This document shows, piece by piece, positions 5,656-6,336 of a DNA stretch of 6,336 nucleotides (its first letter is position 1; each line of letters starts with the position of its first letter). The DNA comes from Actinomycetes bacterium (GTDB lineage: Bacteria; Actinomycetota; Actinomycetes; Propionibacteriales; Propionibacteriaceae): contig JAKOQD010000364.1 in the NCBI GenBank assembly GCA_029778515.1, positions 1-6,336 of the forward strand. The letters run 5' to 3'. The notes below the pieces were generated by a model. It was not told the origin of the DNA, did not search any database, and saw only the letters and a program-made list of their open reading frames with translations. A program made the translations under genes and the position numbers.

Positions 5656-6139
5656 GCCACTGGTGGGCATCGTGATGGGCTCGGACTCCGATTGGCCGGT
5701 GATGTCGGCGGCGGCCGAGGCCTGCGCTGAATTCAATGTTCCGTACGAAGCGGACGTGGTCTCGGCCCACCGAATGCCCGAGGACATGGTGCGCTACGGG
5801 CGCGAGGCCCACGCCCGCGGGCTGAAGGTGATCATCGCCGGGGCCGGCGGTGCCGCCCACCTGCCCGGCATGCTCGCCGCGCTCACGCCGCTGCCGGTGA
5901 TCGGCGTCCCGGTGCCGCTGAAGTACCTGGACGGCATGGACTCACTGCTCTCGATCGTGCAGATGCCGGCCGGCGTGCCGGTGGCCACGGTCGCCATCGG
6001 CAACGCCCGCAACGCCGGCCTGCTGGCGGTGCGGATTCTGGCTTCCGCCGATCCGGTGTTGGCCGAGCAGATGGTCGCGTTCCAGGCGTCCCTGCGGGAG
6101 GCCGCCCTGGCCAAGGGCGAGGCGGTCCGCGGCCGCTAA
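5648..6139 (+). CDS. purE: N5-carboxyaminoimidazole ribonucleotide mutase, class I
   Basis: Rearranges N5-CAIR, the PurK product, to 4-carboxy-AIR (CAIR) in purine synthesis; cytoplasmic, octameric in known relatives. The 163 residues are full length for the class. Class I landmarks are all visible: '[13 protein letters not shown]' (7-19) for phosphate binding, 'VVSAHRMPE' (37-45) with the catalytic histidine His41, '[13 protein letters not shown]' (63-75), and the long conserved stretch from '[20 protein letters not shown]' (99-118) to '[13 protein letters not shown]' (119-131). The ATG overlaps the end of purK by 8 bp and has its own strong ribosome binding site. The presence of purK next to it supports the bacterial two-step (N5-CAIR) route rather than direct carboxylation. 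Confidence 0.97.
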   Translation: MSEPLVGIVMGSDSDWPVMSAAAEACAEFNVPYEADVVSAHRMPEDMVRYGREAHARGLKVIIAGAGGAAHLPGMLAALTPLPVIGVPVPLKYLDGMDSLLSIVQMPAGVPVATVAIGNARNAGLLAVRILASADPVLAEQMVAFQASLREAALAKGEAVRGR

Positions 6140-6197
6140 CGCTGCCTGAACCTGACGAAGGGCGGCGTGCCTCGACCACCGCTTGGGAGGGCTCGGT

Positions 6198-6203
6198 AAT
6201 ACT
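6198..6203 (+). promoter_or_regulatory. Weak -10-like hexamer between purE and the next gene
   Basis: AATACT matches four of six TATAAT positions in an otherwise G+C-rich 100-nt gap (6140-6239). No good -35 lies 16-18 nt upstream. A promoter here would give the downstream gene a leader of about 30 nt. The rest of the gap holds only a weak, bulged hairpin (about 6156-6174). Confidence 0.25.
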
Positions 6204-6213
6204 GGAGGATGCC

Positions 6214-6240
6214 TTGATCCCGACGCTCGCAGGAGACTGA
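6214..6240 (+). other. Possible 8-codon leader ORF coupled to the next gene
   Basis: A TTG preceded by GGAGG (6204-6208, 5-nt spacing) reads eight codons, M-I-P-T-L-A-G-D, then TGA. The A of the TGA is also the first base of the next ATG (TGATG). The layout is that of a translationally coupled leader peptide, but eight open codons are easily found by chance and TTG starts are uncommon. Confidence 0.18.
6231..6235 (+). promoter_or_regulatory. Ribosome binding site of the 3'-terminal partial gene
   Basis: AGGAG lies 4 nt before the ATG at 6240. The spacing is slightly short but the core is good, which supports this ATG as a real start. Confidence 0.55.
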
Positions 6241-6336
6241 TGGCTTCCACCGCTCAGCCCGCCGGCTCAGTTCTAGCATCCCCACAGCGACGCAGCCAGG
6301 GCATCGCCCTGCGCCGCGGACTCACCCTGCTGGGCA
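6240..6336 (+). CDS. Start of an unidentified gene, possibly a membrane-anchored protein (cut by window edge)
   Basis: Thirty-two codons are visible, beginning MASTAQPAGSVLASPQRRSQ and continuing to '..GIALRRGLTLLG'. The first part is a Ser/Ala/Pro-rich, probably disordered stretch with several arginines. 'RRGLTLLG' then looks like the positively charged edge and start of a membrane helix. LytR-CpsA-Psr (LCP) cell-wall ligases in actinobacteria often begin this way, and I have the impression that they can follow purE, but 32 residues cannot establish it. The start is supported by an AGGAG site and by the clean gap after purE. Confidence 0.55.
   Translation, partial: MASTAQPAGSVLASPQRRSQGIALRRGLTLLG

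Noticed and set aside
4297..5787. Long open frame (496 codons) on the minus strand opposite purK
   Set aside because: Antisense shadow running through purK and into purE and the S51 gene in other frames. The composition is His/Arg/Gly-rich without domain motifs.

Overview
This window reads as chromosomal core DNA from a high-GC Gram-positive bacterium (Actinomycetota). Codon use is strongly G/C at third positions, and there is an acyl-CoA carboxylase epsilon subunit, a protein family essentially confined to actinobacteria. The gene neighbourhood (accE-accD / birA / membrane PH-domain protein / GtrA-like protein / purK / purE) matches the block I recall from Mycobacterium tuberculosis around Rv3275c-Rv3281. 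I suspect a Propionibacteriales-type organism from the overall flavour of the proteins, but the window contains no decisive taxonomic marker.

Layout. On the minus strand at the left are the 5' end of accE (cut by the window edge) and complete accD, overlapping by 4 bp. Divergent from accD, on the plus strand, is birA, a biotin-protein ligase. A stem-loop follows, then a two-gene unit: a bacterial PH-domain (DUF304-type) membrane protein and a GtrA-family four-helix membrane protein, 7 nt apart. A minus-strand peptidase S51 (peptidase E-like) gene faces them convergently. Divergent from it, on the plus strand, come purK and purE, overlapping by 8 bp. The last 97 bases hold the start of another plus-strand gene, possibly a membrane-anchored protein.

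How the genes work together. AccD and AccE are the carboxyltransferase beta and small epsilon subunits of a biotin-dependent acyl-CoA carboxylase. BirA attaches the biotin to the carrier subunit, which is not in this window. PurK and PurE perform consecutive steps of purine synthesis (AIR to N5-CAIR to CAIR). The PH/GtrA pair is membrane-bound and may serve lipid-linked sugar transport in envelope assembly, but its role is unproven.

Regulation visible in the sequence. accD, birA and purK each have a TAnnnT -10 hexamer ending 6-7 nt before the chosen start codon, as expected for leaderless mRNAs. The accD and birA hexamers overlap on opposite strands, so these genes probably share a bidirectional promoter core.

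I see no CRISPR array, insertion sequence, tRNA, rRNA or phage gene, and nothing that amounts to a new multi-gene system. The points most worth a second look are the overlapping divergent promoter, the specificity residue in AccD (Cys417), the compound hairpin after birA, and the S51 gene set into an otherwise conserved block.
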